A stretch of DNA of 38,293 bases, taken from Nonomuraea cypriaca. Its GTDB lineage: Bacteria > Actinomycetota > Actinomycetes > Streptosporangiales > Streptosporangiaceae. The stretch spans positions 1 through 38,293 of the forward strand of contig NZ_JADOGI010000096.1 of the NCBI RefSeq assembly GCF_015645445.1. Direction: 5' to 3'. The notes under the pieces are model-generated. The model was not told where the DNA came from and made no database searches. It saw only the letters and a list, made by a program, of their open reading frames with translations. Both the position numbers and the translations under genes were made by a program. The stretch's first letter is position 1; the number at the start of each line of letters is the position of its first letter. Below are positions 23,819 to 32,152 of this stretch, piece after piece.

Positions 23819-24756
23819 GCGCGGACCCCTGGCGGCCCTGGTCGCCGTGCTCGCCCGTGGCCTGCGTGCCGGCTCCGGCCGCCGTCGCCGGGCCGGTCCA
23901 CCGGACGGCACGGCTGATCGGCGCGCTGCTGGTGGTGCTCGGGGGCGTACCGGTGTCCCTGGCGGTCTGCCGCGCTCCGGCGGCCACGCGGGCGGAGGTC
24001 ACGCGGGTATGGGCGCGACTGCTGCTCCGCGTGCTCGGCGTCACGATCAGTCTGACGGCCGTACGGGCACCGGTGCACCCGGAACCTGTGGGTGCGGGAC
24101 CTGTGGGTGCGGGACAGGCGGGTGTGGGAGAGGTGGGTGCGGGACAGGGAGGCTTGGAGACGGCGGGTGGGGGAGTGCTCGTGGTGGCCAACCACGTCTC
24201 CTGGCTCGACCCGCTGGTCATCGCGGCCACGCTCCCGTCGCGCCCGCTCGCCAAGCGGGAGGTCGCCGATTGGCCGGTCGTACGCCTGCTGGTGGCCGGC
24301 GCCGGAGCGCTGTTCATCGACAGGGAGCGGCTGTCGGCCCTGCCGTCGGCCGTCGCGGCCGTCACGAGCGCGCTCAGGGCGGGCGACACCGTCGTGGCCT
24401 TCCCCGAGGGCACCACCTGGTGCGGGCGGGGGATGGGGGAGTTCCGGCCGGCCGTGTTCCAGGCGGCGGTCGACGCGGGTGCCGCGGTGCGACCCGCCAC
24501 GCTGCGCTACCGCGAGGGCGAGGCCACCTCGGCCCGCGCCTGCTATGTCGGGGACGACTCGCTGCTCGCCTCCGCCCTGCGGGTGGCCGCGACCCGCCGG
24601 CTGACCGTCGAGGTGACGCTGTTCGAGCCCGTACGGCTCGCGCCCACCGGGCGGCGGCCGGAGGCGCGTGCCGCGCTGGCCGGGATCGCCGAGGCCCGCG
24701 TACGCGCTCACCTGTATGACCGTCATGGCCGCGCATGGGCGGGAGAAGGCGTTTGA
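23815..24756 (+). CDS. PlsC/OlsA-like 1-acyl-glycerol/lyso-ornithine acyltransferase
   Basis: A 313-residue membrane-bound acyltransferase. One hydrophobic segment is near residues 33-51 (LIGALLVVLGGVPVSLAV). The catalytic HX4D motif is His127-Asp132 (NHVSWLD), and motif III is FPEGTT with Glu198. In the OlsB-OlsA pathway it adds the second, ester-linked fatty acid to lyso-ornithine lipid; it could also act on lysophosphatidate. GTG at 23815 overlaps the OlsB stop. Between the membrane helix and the active site lies a Gly-rich stretch (residues 91-120) made by a 15-bp tandem repeat, which is unusual for this family. Confidence 0.88.
   Translation: MSADPWRPWSPCSPVACVPAPAAVAGPVHRTARLIGALLVVLGGVPVSLAVCRAPAATRAEVTRVWARLLLRVLGVTISLTAVRAPVHPEPVGAGPVGAGQAGVGEVGAGQGGLETAGGGVLVVANHVSWLDPLVIAATLPSRPLAKREVADWPVVRLLVAGAGALFIDRERLSALPSAVAAVTSALRAGDTVVAFPEGTTWCGRGMGEFRPAVFQAAVDAGAAVRPATLRYREGEATSARACYVGDDSLLASALRVAATRRLTVEVTLFEPVRLAPTGRRPEARAALAGIAEARVRAHLYDRHGRAWAGEGV
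24091..24150. repeat. 15-bp in-frame tandem repeat in the OlsA-like gene
   Basis: Four units of the form ggtgcgggacctgtg (24091, 24106, 24121, 24136) encode GAGPV, GAGQA, GVGEV and GAGQG, followed by a degenerate fifth unit. They form a flexible Gly-rich linker directly before the catalytic NHVSWLD motif. Confidence 0.92.
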
Positions 24757-24798
24757 TGCCGCCTGGACGATGGTAGAGGCCTATCTAGCAGGGGAAAT

Positions 24799-24870
24799 GG
24801 AGACCGCCCCGCTACAAGAGCCTTCCGCCAGGAAGGCGTGACAGGCGGTCTCCGCGGTTGAGAGACCGCC
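24799..24870 (+). promoter_or_regulatory. Leader RNA with mutually exclusive hairpins
   Basis: Arm A GGAGACCGCC (24799-24808), arm B GGCGGTCTCC (24844-24853) and arm C GAGACCGCC (24862-24870). B is the exact complement of A (10 bp) and of C (9 bp), so only one pairing can form at a time. An independent 7-bp hairpin (GCCTTCC/GGAAGGC, 24820-24837) lies between A and B. Arm C ends 5 nt before the G-run that serves as Shine-Dalgarno for the gene at 24887. This is the architecture of an attenuator or riboswitch expression platform. It matches no family I can name. Confidence 0.55.
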
Positions 24871-24886
24871 GGATCGGGGGAACCCA

Positions 24887-25150
24887 ATGCGCAAGACGCT
24901 CACCGGGCTGGGCCTGGCGTTCTTCTTGACGCTAGTCCCGGCCGCAGCCGCGACGGCCGACTCGCCGGTCGCGCCCGTCGCGCAGAGCCAGGTCACACCC
25001 GCACCGCAGCAGCAACAGCGCGACGGAGGCGGCAACGCCGGTCTGTGGGGCCTGCTGGGTCTGCTCGGCCTGCTGGGCTTCGCGGGCATGCGCAAGGGAC
25101 GCCAGGTCGGCACATCCGAACACATCCCTAACCGCTCACCGCGCCCATAA
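24887..25150 (+). CDS. Small exported WGxxG-type single-pass membrane protein
   Basis: An 87-residue protein with a signal peptide (MRKTLTGLGLAFFLTLVPAA, cleavage near ATA/DS). A short Pro/Gln-rich mature stretch is followed by NAGLWGLLGLLGLLGFAGM, a Gly/Leu-rich helix of the WGxxGxxG type seen in small actinobacterial and cyanobacterial proteins, then basic MRKGR. The Trp-Gly-rich helix plus basic residues resembles C-terminal sorting tails, but here about 20 more residues follow. Function is unknown. ATG at 24887 has GGGGG 6 nt upstream. The 130-bp leader carries the alternative hairpins described separately. Confidence 0.78.
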   Translation: MRKTLTGLGLAFFLTLVPAAAATADSPVAPVAQSQVTPAPQQQQRDGGGNAGLWGLLGLLGLLGFAGMRKGRQVGTSEHIPNRSPRP

Positions 25151-25183
25151 CCGGTCCCGTCCCGGCGTCCGCCGGGGGACCGA

Positions 25184-25218
25184 GGTGGTACGGCTGCCGG
25201 GAACGGCCAGCCGTACCA
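25184..25218. terminator. Bidirectional terminator between convergent genes
   Basis: A perfect 12-bp stem (GTGGTACGGCTG / CAGCCGTACCAC) with an 11-nt loop lies between the stop codons of the small membrane protein gene and the FAD oxidase gene. Confidence 0.8.
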
Positions 25219-25225
25219 CGGCGCG

Positions 25226-26521
25226 TCAGCCGATGACGTGGCCGACGCGGAAGAAGCCGTCGGGGTCGTACATCCGCTTGACGTCCAGCAGCCGGCGGTG
25301 GTCCGGCGCGGTGTAGGCGGCCGCCGTCCTTGACGGGTCGGACAGGAAGTTGAGAAACGTGCCGCCGTTCGCGTACGGACGCAGCGCCTCGGCCAGGCCG
25401 GGCACCGGCGTGTCCACGATGACCGACAGCTTCGTGCCGCGGTGACTGACCGGGCCCGCGTCGGGGCCGGGGCGGCCCATCGCGCCGCCCCAGTGCCGGA
25501 TCTCCACCGTCTGCGCCTGCCCGGCGGTCTTCACCAGAGTGTCGATGACCTCGTCGGGCACGCTGTCGAACATGTCCATGTGCCGGTTCGGCGTGCCGCC
25601 CATCGCGCTGGCGGCGTACGTGGTCCGGCGGGTCTCGTCCAGCAGCGCCGGCCCCGCCGCCCGCCACAGCGGCGCCAGCAGCCGCCGCGCCTCGGACGCC
25701 TCACCGGCGTGCAGGACCTTCAGCGTCAGCACGTGCCTGCCGCGCACCGGCTCGGGGGTCTGCTCGTCGCCGGGCATCCGCCTGAGCACGACCGCGGTGC
25801 TGAGCTCGCCGGGCGCGTCGTCGATCCAGTCCCGGTACGCGCTCAGCGTCTCGGCCGCGGACTCGAAGGGGAAGTACACGAACCCGGAGTACACCTGCTC
25901 GACCGGGTGGAGCCGGAACTCCAGCGACGTCACCACGCCGAAACCGCCGCCACCACCGCGCAGCGCCCAGAACAGCTCGGGGTGGCTGCCCAGGGAGGCC
26001 ATGACGTGCCTGCCGTCGGCCAGCAGGACCTCGGCGCGCAGCACGCTGTCGGCCGCGAAGCCGTGCTTGCGCGCCAGCCAGCCGAGCCCGCCGCCCAGCG
26101 TGTAGCCGGTGACGCCGACCGAGGGCGCTGAGCCCGACAGCGGCGCCAGCCCGAACGGCGCGGCCGCGGCGATCACCTCGGCCCACCGCGCGCCGGGCCC
26201 GACCCGAGCCACCCTCCTGATGGGGTCCACCAGCACGGACGCCATCGGTGACGTTCGCACCAGGACGCCGCCGTCGCAGGCGGCATGGGTGCCGTGCCCG
26301 GTCGCCTGAACGGCGAACGGCCGCCCCGCGCCGCGCGCCGCGAGCAACGCCGCCCGTAGGTCCGTCATGCCGTACGCCTCGGCGACCACGGCCGGCCGGG
26401 CGTCGACGGAGGGGTTCATGGAGCGGCGCAGCTCGTCGTATCCGGGGTCGCCGGGCAGGTGCACGGGGCCGGAGAAGCCGGGAAGCGAAATCTGGTCCTG
26501 GACGGTGTACGGGCGGCTCAT
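25226..26521 (-). CDS. FAD-dependent oxidoreductase, berberine-bridge-enzyme (BBE) type
   Basis: A 431-residue protein with a PCMH-type FAD domain. GRPFAVQATGHGTH contains the conserved Gly-His used for covalent flavin attachment in this family, and GYTLGGGLGWLARKHGFAADSV and WALRGGGGGFGVVTSLEF are typical. The C-terminal BBE motif is RMYDPDGFFRVGHVI. The second covalent Cys of bicovalent members is not evident. It has no signal peptide. It should oxidise a sugar or secondary metabolite with oxygen. ATG at 26521 has AGAGAGGG 5 nt upstream; the longer frame to 26644 is not needed. It is monocistronic. Confidence 0.9.
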   Translation of the reverse strand: MSRPYTVQDQISLPGFSGPVHLPGDPGYDELRRSMNPSVDARPAVVAEAYGMTDLRAALLAARGAGRPFAVQATGHGTHAACDGGVLVRTSPMASVLVDPIRRVARVGPGARWAEVIAAAAPFGLAPLSGSAPSVGVTGYTLGGGLGWLARKHGFAADSVLRAEVLLADGRHVMASLGSHPELFWALRGGGGGFGVVTSLEFRLHPVEQVYSGFVYFPFESAAETLSAYRDWIDDAPGELSTAVVLRRMPGDEQTPEPVRGRHVLTLKVLHAGEASEARRLLAPLWRAAGPALLDETRRTTYAASAMGGTPNRHMDMFDSVPDEVIDTLVKTAGQAQTVEIRHWGGAMGRPGPDAGPVSHRGTKLSVIVDTPVPGLAEALRPYANGGTFLNFLSDPSRTAAAYTAPDHRRLLDVKRMYDPDGFFRVGHVIG

Positions 26522-26765
26522 TTCGACCCTCTCTGTGGCGACGTGTGACCACTGTGCGGGAGGGCGCTTACGGCTTCGTTCCCGCCGCCTTACCGCCTCC
26601 TTTAAGGACCTCTCCAGGATCTTGCCGCCGCCGCGGAACGGCATCCGCCGGCGGTCGCCGTTCCTGCTACATCGGCGGTCGTACCGTTCCCCTGATTCGC
26701 CTACCGAGGTCGTACGGGGGGCGCAGCCGGGTCGTTATCCGCGCGGGCTTCCGGAGGCGGCGCCC
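26522..26765. other. Intergenic region with probable deletion joint
   Basis: A 244-bp gap between the FAD oxidase start and the substrate-binding-protein remnant. It should contain the oxidase promoter; I see no convincing hexamers, hairpin or gene. The joint that removed the 5' half of the downstream gene must lie near its right edge, at about 26755-26765. Confidence 0.4.
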
Positions 26766-27227
26766 GTGGCCGAGGCCAGGAACCGCTTCGACGCCGCGAG
26801 CGCCGCGCTCAGGACGCTCGCCGCAGAGAAGCCGGACCTCAAGATCATGATCGTCACCGCCACACCCGACGCCCTGTACGTCGCGTACCTGCCGGATCAC
26901 CCGGACATCGAGTACTGGGGAGAGCTGGGGCTCGACATCGTCTACCCGGAAGAGCCCACCGAGAGCGAGGGCGGCTTCTGGGAGGTCGTGAGCTGGGAGA
27001 ACGCCGACAGGTACCAGGCCGACGTGATCCTCGTGGACGCGCGGGCGCAGTCGATGAAGATCGAGGAGATGGCGAAGAAGCCGACCTGGGCCAAGCTGCC
27101 GGCGGTCCAGGCCGGGCAGCTCTACCCGTGGCACGCGGCCGAGCGGTACAGCTACCTCGGCTACGCCAAGGTCATGGAGGAACTGAAGGCCAACCTCGGC
27201 AAGGCCCGTGACGACCTCGTCAAGTGA
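26766..27227 (+). pseudogene. 5'-truncated iron-siderophore ABC substrate-binding protein
   Basis: The 153-residue frame (VAEARNRFDAASAALRTLAA ... KVMEELKANLGKARDDLVK) matches the C-terminal lobe of FepB/FecB-like siderophore-binding lipoproteins: LKIMIVTATPDALYVA, DIVYPEE and ADVILVDAR, ending with VQAGQLYPW. The signal peptide, lipobox and N-terminal lobe are absent, so it cannot reach the membrane or close around a ligand. A GTG at 26766 with GGAGG 8 nt before it could still allow translation of the fragment. No permease or ATPase gene lies nearby. Confidence 0.82.
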
Positions 27228-27249
27228 CCTACCATGGGCCCGGCCCGCG

Positions 27250-27732
27250 TCAGGTGACGGGTACGATCTCGGCGCCGGTCAGGACGCCGCGCTCGATCGT
27301 GAGCAGGCCGAGCGTGCCGTGCGGCTGGCGGCGGCGGTCGGTGGGGGAGCCCGGGTTGAAGATGCGCAGCCCGCCGCCCGACTCGTCGAGCGGGATGTGC
27401 GAATGCCCGAAGACCACCAGGTCCGCGTCAGGGAAGCGGCGCCGCAGGCGGGCCAGGCGGCCCTTGGCCGGGCCGCTGTCGTGGATCATTCCGACCCGCA
27501 GCCCCTCCAGGGTCAGCTCCAGGGTCTCCGGCGCCACCACGTCGGGGCCGTCGTTGTTCCCCTTCACCACGTGAACGGGCGCGTACCCGGCCAATTCCTC
27601 GATCACCGAGGCGACGCAGACGTCTCCCGCGTGCAGGATCGCGTCCGCGTCGCGCAACTGCTCCGCCACCCGGGGCGGGCACGAACGCCACCGCCTGGGC
27701 GCGTGCGTGTCGGACAGCGCGACCACCTTCAT
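27250..27732 (-). CDS. YfcE/MJ0936-type metallophosphoesterase
   Basis: A 160-residue calcineurin-like phosphoesterase with all dinuclear-metal motifs: Asp8-x-His10 (LSDTHAP), Asp37 (HAGDV), GNND (Asn59-Asn60), His84 (MIHDSG) and GHSH (His110, His112). The size fits the YfcE/MJ0936 phosphodiesterase group. The cellular substrate is unknown. The start at 27732 lacks a clear Shine-Dalgarno sequence, but the first strand KVVALSDTH must begin there. It converges with the substrate-binding-protein remnant, 22 bp apart, with no hairpin seen between them. Confidence 0.9.
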   Translation of the reverse strand: MKVVALSDTHAPRRWRSCPPRVAEQLRDADAILHAGDVCVASVIEELAGYAPVHVVKGNNDGPDVVAPETLELTLEGLRVGMIHDSGPAKGRLARLRRRFPDADLVVFGHSHIPLDESGGGLRIFNPGSPTDRRRQPHGTLGLLTIERGVLTGAEIVPVT

Positions 27733-27919
27733 GCGGTACTCATGCCCACGTCACGGCACTTACCATTTCGCCGCGGCCGGCGCACCGCCAGCCCTCGCGA
27801 GGGCCTGGACCGGGCCGGCTCCCGCTGGAGGACAGCCGCGGCGCGGCGTACCCCGGCATGACGGGGGAGCCCGGGGCCGCCATCGCGACTCATGACGGCG
27901 ATCTGAAGCGGCGCCCCCG

Positions 27920-28645
27920 TCACGCCGGGTCGGTGAAGACCCGGTCCAGCCAGGACCGCCAGAGCTGCCCCTGGTCGTCCGCGTCCGAGAACAGGAGGTG
28001 GGAGGCGATCATGGGGCCCATGAAGCCCTGGAGAAAGCGGTAGATGCCGTGCTCGGTGCGGATCGCGAGGTTCTGGGAGTTGTGGAAGTAGACGATGCCC
28101 TCGGTTTCTGTGGGGCCGAAACGTACGCGGTCGCCGGGTCGGGGGTGACGGCCGAGGGTGGTGTACAGGGTTCGCCAGGCGTGTGGCCAGTCCTTCACCG
28201 GGGGGCCGAACTCGGTGAGGGGGGTCGCGTGCCGGCTGGGGAAGTGGTGCAGGTATTCGACGAGCGTCGCGAAGTACAGCGCCAGGCCCGACGACATGGC
28301 CTCGAACTCGTCGTGCCAGTCGTCACCCGGCAGGAAACCGCTGGTCACCATGCGTACGAGCGTGCTGCCCTGGTCGCGCCCCTCGATGAGGAACTCGTAG
28401 GCGACGAAACGCCCGTCGTCGCCCTTGTCACTGCCGTGGGCGAAGCGCCGGAGGGGCTCGGCGGCGGTCACGTTGGAGGGCGGCATGTCGAACTCGCCGA
28501 ACGCGGTGCGTACGACGCCGCCCGCCACCTCACTGCGTCCCATGAACCACGAGTCGATGCCGGGCCCCGTCGAGATCGCCGCCCACACCTCCTCGGGAGT
28601 GGCCTCGACCGTGGCCTCCAGAGGCAGCTCGAACTCGTGACCCAC
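27920..28645 (-). CDS. SRPBCC (AHSA1/START-like) domain protein
   Basis: A 241-residue protein. The N-terminal half has the SRPBCC ligand-binding fold (FELPLEATVEATPEEVWAAIST, SEVAGGVVRTAFGEFD, LEGRDQGSTLVRMVTSGFLPG with H-DE near WHDEFEAM). A second lobe of about 90 residues ends with YRFLQGFMGPMIASHLLFSDAD. Function is unknown; binding of a hydrophobic ligand is the family role. GTG at 28645 follows AAGGAG by 7 nt and begins 1 nt after the ArsR stop codon, so the two form an operon. ArsR-SRPBCC pairs are common, and the ArsR protein may control its partner. Confidence 0.87.
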   Translation of the reverse strand: MGHEFELPLEATVEATPEEVWAAISTGPGIDSWFMGRSEVAGGVVRTAFGEFDMPPSNVTAAEPLRRFAHGSDKGDDGRFVAYEFLIEGRDQGSTLVRMVTSGFLPGDDWHDEFEAMSSGLALYFATLVEYLHHFPSRHATPLTEFGPPVKDWPHAWRTLYTTLGRHPRPGDRVRFGPTETEGIVYFHNSQNLAIRTEHGIYRFLQGFMGPMIASHLLFSDADDQGQLWRSWLDRVFTDPA

Positions 28646-28646
28646 G

Positions 28647-29234
28647 TCAGCGCTCCTTCTTCACGGCGGGATGCACGGCGACGATCAGCCGATGATCACG
28701 CCCGCCCTCAGCCGTCTCGTCGTGATATTTGCTGACCAAGGACGTCACGCAGGTCGCCAGCTCCTCCGCGAACGCCGCCCGGTCGGCCGCCGACGCGAAG
28801 CGCACCTCGCCCTCGATCGCGAACGTGGCCACCCGCTTCTGCGCCTTCGTGGCCCCCGTGATCAGGGTGCCGACATCGCGTACGAGCTGGGCGGCCAGCG
28901 CCAGCAGCCAGCGCGCGGACAGCCGGTCGGGGGACCGTCCTGGGTCGGGCTGCACGGAGGCCAGCGCGATCGGGGAGATCACGAAGGACGCCGCCGTGGC
29001 CTGCATCACGCGCTCGGTGACGTTGCCCTTCCTGCGTTCCTCGACCAGCTCGACCAGGCCGTGCCTCTCCAGCGTGCGCAGATGGTAGTTGACCTTCTGC
29101 CTGGCCAGCCCCACCTTGGCCGCCAGCGAGGTGGCAGAGCCCGGTTCGACCAGCTCGGCCAGCAGTTGCGAGCGCATGGGGTCCAGCGACGCCTCGGCCG
29201 CCGCGGGGTCCTCGATCACCGCCACTTCGTACAT
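28647..29234 (-). CDS. ArsR-family helix-turn-helix regulator
   Basis: A 195-residue protein with a winged HTH near residues 18-70 (LDPMRSQLLAELVEPGSATSLAAKVGLARQ, then KVNYHLRTLERHGLVELVEER). A longer C-terminal helical domain follows (LSARWLLALAAQLVRDVGTLI). No arsenic-type cysteine pair is visible, so it is not a metal sensor of the ArsR prototype. ATG at 29234 is only 6 nt from the predicted -10, so the mRNA is probably leaderless; no Shine-Dalgarno sequence is seen. It is co-transcribed with the SRPBCC gene. Confidence 0.9.
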   Translation of the reverse strand: MYEVAVIEDPAAAEASLDPMRSQLLAELVEPGSATSLAAKVGLARQKVNYHLRTLERHGLVELVEERRKGNVTERVMQATAASFVISPIALASVQPDPGRSPDRLSARWLLALAAQLVRDVGTLITGATKAQKRVATFAIEGEVRFASAADRAAFAEELATCVTSLVSKYHDETAEGGRDHRLIVAVHPAVKKER

Positions 29235-29240
29235 GGGGGA

Positions 29241-29265
29241 ACGATCTCACCGACAAAAATGATTG

Positions 29266-29269
<4 letters not shown>
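29241..29269 (-). promoter_or_regulatory. Leaderless arsR promoter with overlapping dyad
   Basis: On the minus strand TTGACA (29264-29269) is followed after 17 bp by GATCGT (29241-29246), then the ATG 6 nt later. A GACAA/TTGTC inverted repeat (29252-29267) overlaps the -35 and spacer, suited to autoregulation. The -35 lies over the end of the sigma-factor gene. Confidence 0.55.
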
Positions 29270-30486
<1,217 letters not shown>

Positions 30487-30688
30487 GCCGGGACCTTGCC
30501 GGGCGGGGGGATCCGGGGCCTCGCTCACTCTGGAACCTTGCTGGGTGGCGGCATGTACGTCACGGAAGTCATCCTAGAGGCACGCCGATGATGGCAATCG
30601 GGAGAAATCGCACGTCAGCCCGATGTCAGCGATGCACTAACGCAGGACGAGTCCGAGCCCGATGCGCTGGTCGGTGTGTTACCTGCGG

Positions 30689-31342
30689 TCATGACGGCAT
30701 GCCGGTCGGATTGCCGGCAAGCACACAGGCGACGGGCGGGTCGAGCTCGAGGGTCTCGACCCGGAGATGGGTGAAGCCGGCCTGGGTGAGCATGTCCTGG
30801 AGCTCTTGGGCGGCTCGGGCGGTGGTGTCCCGGGTGGCACCGGGGCAGCGGGGCTGGCTGACGAGCGCGATGCGCCCTGCGGGGCGGAGCAGGCGGCGCA
30901 GCTCGCGAAGCCGCTCCACCGGGTCGGGCCAGAACCCTGCGGAGTTGACGGCGAGGATGGCATCGAGCGGATCGCCGAAGCTCGGCAACCGCTCCACGGA
31001 GGCGTGCGTGAGGTGCACGCGGTGGGCGCGGACGGCGGCGGCGTTGCGACGGGCGGCCTGCCGGACCATGGCCTGCGAGTGGTCGATCCCGAAGACGTGG
31101 CCCCGGGTGGCGCGGCCGGCGAACTCGGCGATGGCGACGCCGGGACCGAAGCCGATCTCGAGCACCCGGTCGGTGGGCTGCACGTCCAGCAACGACACCG
31201 CCCAGATGTTGCGCTGCCGGTTGGAGGGGCGATGAGCGAACATCCAGCCGATCGCCCGCCCGACGATGCCCCGGGGGTGATGGGCCTGGCGCACCAATGC
31301 TCTGATCACGCGTTGCTTGAGAGAGGTACCCGCTGTCTGCAT
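30689..31342 (-). CDS. Class I SAM-dependent methyltransferase
   Basis: A 217-residue UbiE-like methyltransferase. A basic N-terminal segment (RQAHHPRGIVGRAIGWMFAHRPSNRQRN) is followed by motif I VLEIGFGPGVAIAEFA, post-I GIDHSQAMVRQA, FGDPLDAILAVNS and LRRLLRPAGRIALVSQ. The acceptor is unknown. It is divergent from a MerR regulator. The 37-bp gap holds a 7-4-7 dyad, so that regulator probably controls this gene. ATG at 31342 has no evident Shine-Dalgarno sequence, so it may be leaderless. Confidence 0.88.
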   Translation of the reverse strand: MQTAGTSLKQRVIRALVRQAHHPRGIVGRAIGWMFAHRPSNRQRNIWAVSLLDVQPTDRVLEIGFGPGVAIAEFAGRATRGHVFGIDHSQAMVRQAARRNAAAVRAHRVHLTHASVERLPSFGDPLDAILAVNSAGFWPDPVERLRELRRLLRPAGRIALVSQPRCPGATRDTTARAAQELQDMLTQAGFTHLRVETLELDPPVACVLAGNPTGMPS

Positions 31343-31358
31343 GATCGCCAGTCAACGG

Positions 31359-31376
31359 CTTCAAGTATGCTTGAAG
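31359..31376. promoter_or_regulatory. MerR-type operator resembling a SoxR box
   Basis: CTTCAAG-TATG-CTTGAAG is a perfect 7-bp inverted repeat with a 4-bp centre, in the 37 bp between divergent genes. It has the form of the SoxR box (CCTCAAGTTAACTTGAGG). A possible -10 TATGCT (31366-31371) lies within it, 8 bp before the merR ATG. Confidence 0.7.
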
Positions 31377-31379
31377 TCA

Positions 31380-31817
31380 ATGAGTGAGCAGTTGACGATC
31401 GGTGAGCTGGCGAGCCGCACGGGTGTCGCCACCTCCGCTCTGCGCTACTGGGAGGAGCTCGGCCTGCTACCGGTGCCGGCCCGGGTCTCAGGCCAACGGC
31501 GTTATCCGCCATCGGCGGTCGAGCTGGTCGGTGTGGTGTTGTTGCTGCGAGATGTCGGTTTCACGTTGCGGGAGGCCAAAGCGTTCATCGCGTCTCGTTC
31601 GCCGGCCGGCGACGGTTGGCGGGAGCTGTACCAACGCAAGCTCGCCGAGCTGGATCAGCGGATCGCCCGGGCTGAGGTGGCACGCACCGCCATCGCCCAT
31701 GGCTTGGCCTGCCCGCACGAGGACATCCTGGAGTGCTCCAACTTCACCAGCGGGGTCGGTGCGCTCCTGGCGGGATGTTCTCTCGAAGAGGCCCATTCGC
31801 AGATTCATTCGCACTGA
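31380..31817 (+). CDS. MerR-family regulator with C-terminal cysteines
   Basis: A 145-residue protein. The MerR HTH is residues 5-45 (LTIGELASRTGVATSALRYWEELGLLPVPARVSGQRRYP), followed by the long dimerisation helix (YQRKLAELDQRIARAEVARTAI). The C-terminus carries Cys111 (CPHEDILEC), Cys119 and Cys133, a pattern that could bind metal or sense oxidation; the SoxR iron-sulfur motif CX2CXCX5C is not present. ATG at 31380 is chosen because the HTH then begins at residue 5; the longer frame from 31317 covers the divergent gene start. Probably leaderless and autoregulated. Confidence 0.9.
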   Translation: MSEQLTIGELASRTGVATSALRYWEELGLLPVPARVSGQRRYPPSAVELVGVVLLLRDVGFTLREAKAFIASRSPAGDGWRELYQRKLAELDQRIARAEVARTAIAHGLACPHEDILECSNFTSGVGALLAGCSLEEAHSQIHSH

Positions 31818-32152
31818 CCTCGCCGTCGAGATAAGCAGCTGCAAGCGTTCGGACGACAGCCCTTGTGCGCGGCGTTCGCACGGCAAGTGCCGGAAGAGCG
31901 TGACCCCCGACCAGGGTCAGCAACTGCTGGTGCTCACCCCGGCGGACGCCGAGACCCGCGAGCGGCTGGACCTGCCGCGGGCTTGGTGGGGTGTGAAAGT
32001 TTCAGATGGTCCTGTGTGGGATTTGCAGGCTGAGCTGAATCGTTTTAAATAATCTTGGAACACGCCGCCGCCGGGTTTTGACAAGGCCTGTCCGGGATTC
32101 TTACGGTCTTGGCGCACTTGCTCGCGGCTAATCTCACGGCTGGGACGGGATA
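31818..32152. other. Intergenic region with possible gene remnant and PL11 promoter
   Basis: A 335-bp region. A 50-codon open frame at 31900-32052 on the plus strand (GTG, VTPDQGQQLLVLTPADAETR ... DLQAELNRFK) reads like the tail of a real protein, but I cannot name it and its ribosome binding site is weak, so I treat it as a possible remnant. The stretch 32036-32056 is AT-rich. The right end holds the promoter listed at 32078. Confidence 0.35.
32078..32107 (+). promoter_or_regulatory. Sigma-70-like promoter of the CBM2-PL11 gene
   Basis: TTGACA (32078-32083) and TACGGT (32102-32107) are spaced 18 bp apart, placing a start site about 40 nt before the ATG at 32153. The -35 is perfect. Confidence 0.55.

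Noticed and set aside
24799..24890. c-di-AMP (ydaO-type) riboswitch, suggested by the GGGGGAACCC next to the start codon
   Set aside because: The long pseudo-symmetric core and the GGGGUGAAUC-type end are absent; only the short purine-rich string is shared.
31900..32052. A 50-residue gene (VTPDQGQQLLVLTPADAETR...)
   Set aside because: It sounds like the tail of a real protein, but I cannot name the family, its ribosome binding site is weak and no upstream part remains; kept only as a note in the intergenic entry.
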